A stretch of 64,000 nt of DNA from Gracilibacillus massiliensis (GTDB lineage: Bacteria > Bacillota > Bacilli > Bacillales > Amphibacillaceae). The notes under the pieces were generated by a model. The model was not told the DNA's origin, ran no database searches, and saw only the letters and a program-made list of their open reading frames with translations. The stretch is from contig NZ_CZRP01000011.1 of assembly GCF_001458115.1 (NCBI RefSeq), positions 248,001-312,000 of the forward strand. Direction: 5' to 3'. The position numbers were made by a program, and so were the translations under genes. This document shows positions 61,601 through 64,000 of the stretch, in pieces; the stretch's first letter is position 1; every line of letters starts with the position of its first letter.

Positions 61601-63791
61601 TACGGAAATACGTAATGCGATCACTTCCAATAGTTGGTCCAATGAGCAGGAAGTAAAAGCGAATACAGCTTCTGTAAAAGATAAGTGGATGACGGTTGAT
61701 TTAGTCGTTACACCGACCAGTATGAAGATGTATAAAGATGGTATATTATTGGCAGAAAACAATAATATTACGGTCTCGATGTCCGACTTGGGTAATGATT
61801 TATTCGCTTATTTAGGTAAGTCATTTTATCCTGAAGATCCGTATTTTAGTGGTGCCTTTGATAATGTAGAAGTCTATAATCGTGCATTAAGTACAGATGA
61901 AATTCTTGATAAATCACTTTCATCTACAGGTATTGCTGCTTTTCAATTACCAGGACAGAAAGGTGTAACAGAGATCGATGCAGTGAATCACCAGATAACC
62001 GTACCTTTTAAAGGTAAAGAGGTTGATTTGAGTAATCTAACACCTGAAATTGTAATAGCATCTGATGCCGAGATAAGTCCAACTGCTGATCAAGCTCAAG
62101 ATTTTACTGAGCCGATTAGGTATACCGTTACCGATAAAGATGGTAATCAACAAGAATGGACAGTAGAGGTTGAAATCTATCCATCTGCTACACTGCCTGG
62201 ATTGTATGCTGATCCACAAATATTTGTACACGATGATACTTTTTATTTGTATCCGACAACAGATGGGTTTGAAGGATGGTCTGGTACACAATTTAAAGCA
62301 TTTTCTTCGAAAGACCTCATCAATTGGGAAGATCATGGAGTTATTCTTGATCTTGCGACAGATGATGTAGAGTGGGCAACGGGCAATGCATGGGCCCCAG
62401 GATTTGCAGAAAAAGATGGGAAATTCTATCATTATTTCTCTGCAAATCAGCAAATAGGTGTCGCTAGTTCGTCCTCACCTACAGAAGGGTTTGAAGATGC
62501 ACTTGGAGAACCCCTTATTCCAAGAGACGAATATTCTGGTCAGGCGATCGATCCATATGTTTTTACCGATGATGATGGGAAATCGTATTTTTATTGGGGG
62601 AATGGTTCGCTTTGGGGTGCTGAATTGAATGAGGATATGATTTCACTTGCAGAAGAACCAGTGAATATGACGCCTGATAATTTCAGGGAAGGTGTTGTAG
62701 TATTTAAACGTGATGATAAGTACTATTTAATGTGGTCGGAGAATGATACCAGAGATGAAAATTATCAAGTTGCCTATGCAATAGGGGACACGCCAATGGG
62801 TCCATGGACGAAACAAGATGTGATTTTAAATAAAGATTTAGCTCAAGGAATTAAGGCAACAGGGCATCATTCTGTGCTGAATATACCTGATACGGATGAT
62901 TATTATATTGTCTATCATAGGTTTTCCATTCCAGATGGCAATGGATTTAATCGAGAAGTAATGATCGATAAAATGGAATTCAATCAAGATGGTACAATAA
63001 AAGACGTGGTACCAACATTAGAGGGGATAACAGAACCCGTGTATATTGATAAAGTAGGTACTGACCCAGATGAGGATGACGAAACACCTGAAGAGGACTT
63101 AGAGTTAGACTTCCATGAAAAACAAGAGGTTACAGCAGCTACAACTTATATCATTTCAGGAACAAATGCTCAGATTACAACGCCATCAGACTTACCTGAA
63201 GGAACAACGATCATTGTTGAACCCATGGATATAGAAGGAACCAATTATGAAGGTTTAAAAATAGCAGGGGAGGCATTTAACATTACGGTTGAGTATCCGG
63301 AAGGTGCCAGTGAACCAGCAAATGATTTTATTCTTAGCTTGGGATATCAAGCAGATGCAAATCCAGATGAGATTGCGGTTTATTATTATAATGAAGAAAA
63401 AGACGAATGGGAGCATCGTGGTGGCGAGGTAGATTTAGAACATCAAACGATCCAGATTGCTGTTTCACACTTTTCTAGTTATGGTGTTTTTGCTGAGATA
63501 GAAGATGATACAACAGATCCAGATAATAACGGAGATGGTAATAATGGTTCAAATGATGATGAGGATCAAGATTCAGATGATGATAACAATAACTCAAACG
63601 ATCAGGATGACACAGATGACAATAATGAAATACCTAGCGGAAATCAGCAAACAAATGGAAAAGAAGGTGAAAAACAATCAGGTGATGAACTACCGAATAC
63701 GGCGACATCTATCTATAACTACTTATTGATAAGCCTTATTCTCTTAGCTTTTGGAACTCTTTTATTGGCTGGTAGAAGACTGAAGAAATAA
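58632..63791 (+). CDS. Giant LPxTA-anchored protein with two GH43 domains
   Basis: A 1719-residue secreted enzyme. Signal peptide to about A28; two tandem LamG domains (about 35-250 and 255-470); Ig-like aBig (about 475-570); GH43 (about 573-860) with D625 in VRDPYIIRS; third LamG about 890-1090; a DUF5018-like domain about 1100-1185; second GH43 (about 1187-1475) with D1194 in LYADPQIF and AWAPG; stalk about 1495-1620; acidic linker; LPNTA at 1687, membrane helix, GRRLKK. The second GH43 differs from the first and could be exo-beta-galactanase-like, so two bonds may be cut by one protein. RBS GGGAGGTAA. Works with the preceding gene's product. Confidence 0.88.
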   Translation: MLGKKYLALFMVFLMFLSLFPVPATVKANNHSATELIAHYDMTNLENQLIDKTNNGNDATIIGFESEDFKEEDNHSILDFTGDKDKYIELPQGLIDDETFTIETTFSTSTAANHWLYTLGTIEAEWPNVNNYIFLNPKQGNDSIRFGIKDAEDELLFQDASIASGEYQTVTATFEDELITIYINGELAGELPHTYSVQEILENGVEAGSDIIGYIGKSLYTPDPAFTGKLADFKVYNETLTAAEVKHIYLSSTDQLIAHYDMSQEEGNLVDVTNNGNDAPVVGFDQADFTAENDNTILNFTGDKSEYVKLPKGLITDETFTIETTFSTSTAANHWLYTLGTMEAEWPNVNNYVFFNPKQGNDTVRFGIKDAESEELFQEASIESGEYQTVTATFEDELITIYINGEEVGNLPHTFSVMDILANGVDVEADFIGYIGKSLYTPDPAFTGKLADFKVYNYTLTAEEIKEMAGLTDQEIVDKAKSELVIPNASDIRGNITLPSSSAEGASITWETDNADVISVTKGINESYDNIPPGVVTRQATDTIVTLTATISYGDIVETKELEVTVKAAAEIEDYQAYLMTHFTGEHDIGEQIYFANSEDGFHWEDLNDGDPVLTSDIGEKGVRDPYIIRSPEGDRFYLIATDLRIASGKGWGQASTNGSKSLIIWESSDLVNWSEARMVEVAPSNAGNAWAPEAVYDEETGEYIVFWASTTRNENGEYSEADIYYAKTRDFYSFTEPEIYIDRPGDQHIIDTTIIKDHDMYYRYSADGQITIEQSQQILGDWSEVGNLEPLGLTNDDVEGPLIFKMNDEDKWNLMVDQYATGQGYLPLLTTDLSSGDFTRVEANDYSLGSNRKRHGSVLPITMEEYQAIQEKWNQESEIPDEEEQQAPVLSYSFEESMDEGVIQDNSGNERDGKLYGNATYQHDQEKDSQVLYLDGTDNTFAGFPTGFFDGRDTVTISMDIKPETVTGNFFTFALGKDNQRYMFLRTRDTEIRNAITSNSWSNEQEVKANTASVKDKWMTVDLVVTPTSMKMYKDGILLAENNNITVSMSDLGNDLFAYLGKSFYPEDPYFSGAFDNVEVYNRALSTDEILDKSLSSTGIAAFQLPGQKGVTEIDAVNHQITVPFKGKEVDLSNLTPEIVIASDAEISPTADQAQDFTEPIRYTVTDKDGNQQEWTVEVEIYPSATLPGLYADPQIFVHDDTFYLYPTTDGFEGWSGTQFKAFSSKDLINWEDHGVILDLATDDVEWATGNAWAPGFAEKDGKFYHYFSANQQIGVASSSSPTEGFEDALGEPLIPRDEYSGQAIDPYVFTDDDGKSYFYWGNGSLWGAELNEDMISLAEEPVNMTPDNFREGVVVFKRDDKYYLMWSENDTRDENYQVAYAIGDTPMGPWTKQDVILNKDLAQGIKATGHHSVLNIPDTDDYYIVYHRFSIPDGNGFNREVMIDKMEFNQDGTIKDVVPTLEGITEPVYIDKVGTDPDEDDETPEEDLELDFHEKQEVTAATTYIISGTNAQITTPSDLPEGTTIIVEPMDIEGTNYEGLKIAGEAFNITVEYPEGASEPANDFILSLGYQADANPDEIAVYYYNEEKDEWEHRGGEVDLEHQTIQIAVSHFSSYGVFAEIEDDTTDPDNNGDGNNGSNDDEDQDSDDDNNNSNDQDDTDDNNEIPSGNQQTNGKEGEKQSGDELPNTATSIYNYLLISLILLAFGTLLLAGRRLKK
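58730..60030 (+). repeat. Tandem duplication of LamG domains
   Basis: Two units of about 660 bp (58730-59370 and 59390-60030) encode very similar LamG domains, sharing for example FTIETTFSTSTAANHWLYTL and IGKSLYTPDPAFTGKLADFK. A related unit lies in the GH59-GH43 gene (55078-55720), so the module has spread within and between the genes. Confidence 0.9.
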
Positions 63792-63819
63792 CGAGATAAA
63801 AGACTGTGGCAAAAATTTT

Positions 63820-63863
63820 AACTCCAAACGATTTTGAATCTTCTAAAATCGTTTGGAGTTTTA
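63820..63863 (+). terminator. TCCAAACGA-type terminator after the double-GH43 gene
   Basis: Perfect 16-bp stem AACTCCAAACGATTTT / AAAATCGTTTGGAGTT with a 9-nt loop and T-rich tail. Confidence 0.88.
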
Positions 63864-63880
63864 TGGATAACTATAAGATA

Positions 63881-64000
63881 CTACGCAATAACTGATGTGT
63901 ATGTATTAGCCAAAGTGGTAATTTTGAAATGTATTGTCCGATAAACATCCGCTCCGGCTGCCCACTTTCCTTTCCGCGGGGTTTTCCCTTCAGCTAACTT
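63881..64000. repeat. Second copy of the MITE-like repeat, cut by the window end
   Basis: Bases 63881-63965 match 34021-34109 closely (ATGTATTAGCCAAAGTGGTAATTTTGAAATGTATTGT region). After CGGCTGCCCA the two differ: here TTTCCTTTCCGCGGGGTTTT follows. Both copies stand just after a TCCAAACGA-type terminator. Confidence 0.75.

Overview
The window looks like chromosome from a low-GC, AT-rich Gram-positive of the family Bacillaceae, probably a halotolerant Gracilibacillus/Oceanobacillus-type organism (the genus is inference). Support: strong AGGAGG-type ribosome sites, sigma-A promoters, CcpA-type cre sites, a SinR homologue, YesMN-type two-component proteins, YdbS/YdbT, CadC/CadA and LPxTA-type sortase substrates.

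Layout. (1) 1-11.8 kb is a carbohydrate-uptake island: the end of a GH3 glycosidase, a DUF624 (YesL-like) protein, a CUT1 sugar ABC transporter (two permeases and a lipoprotein) behind a cre-controlled promoter, its YesM/YesN-type kinase and regulator, a beta-glucuronidase gene (GH2) broken by one in-frame TGA, and a GPH-family glycoside symporter. (2) 11.9-16.6 kb is a five-gene peptide/nickel-family ABC operon with the order of the cntABCDF metal-metallophore importer. (3) 16.6-33.9 kb is mostly housekeeping: paired bPH2 membrane proteins, a ZIP metal transporter, a tiny membrane protein, tRNA-Gly with a duplicated 5' half, a COG3044 ATPase, QueG, Ogt, a small P-loop kinase, two small acidic lipoproteins, an amidase-domain protein, TrmL, an HD hydrolase, a histidine phosphatase, a GntR-ABC module and a CadC/CadA metal-resistance pair. 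(4) 34-37 kb is scarred: a 176-bp palindromic MITE-like repeat, a tnpB-only IS605-type element and the C-terminal remnant of a surface protein. (5) 37-41.3 kb is a small polysaccharide/biofilm cluster (Wzz-like protein, EpsF-like glycosyltransferase, SinR homologue, unknown glycosyltransferase-like protein, LuxR-type regulator) with GTTCTTT SinR-like boxes at two promoters. (6) 41.4-50 kb carries an AraC regulator divergent from a ThuA / Gfo-Idh / sugar-isomerase operon, then a GH1 beta-glucosidase and a LysR regulator. (7) 51.4-63.8 kb holds two giant secreted, sortase-anchored enzymes: a 2269-residue GH59+GH43 protein and a 1719-residue protein with two GH43 domains, each with LamG and Ig-like modules and a shared stalk, and each with a cre site upstream.

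Working together (inference). The surface enzymes would trim galactose- and arabinose- or xylose-containing plant glycans outside the cell. The ABC and GPH transporters would bring in the products, and the intracellular GH1, GH3 and (if intact) GH2 enzymes plus the ThuA/Idh/isomerase genes would finish the breakdown under CcpA, YesMN-type and AraC control.

The most unusual items are the GH59-GH43 wall-anchored fusion, two clusters of alternating-orientation CACGGGA repeats that fold on themselves, the SinR-box mini-cluster, a LexA-like box ahead of tnpB, the structured leader proposed for the AraC gene, and the TGA-interrupted glucuronidase.
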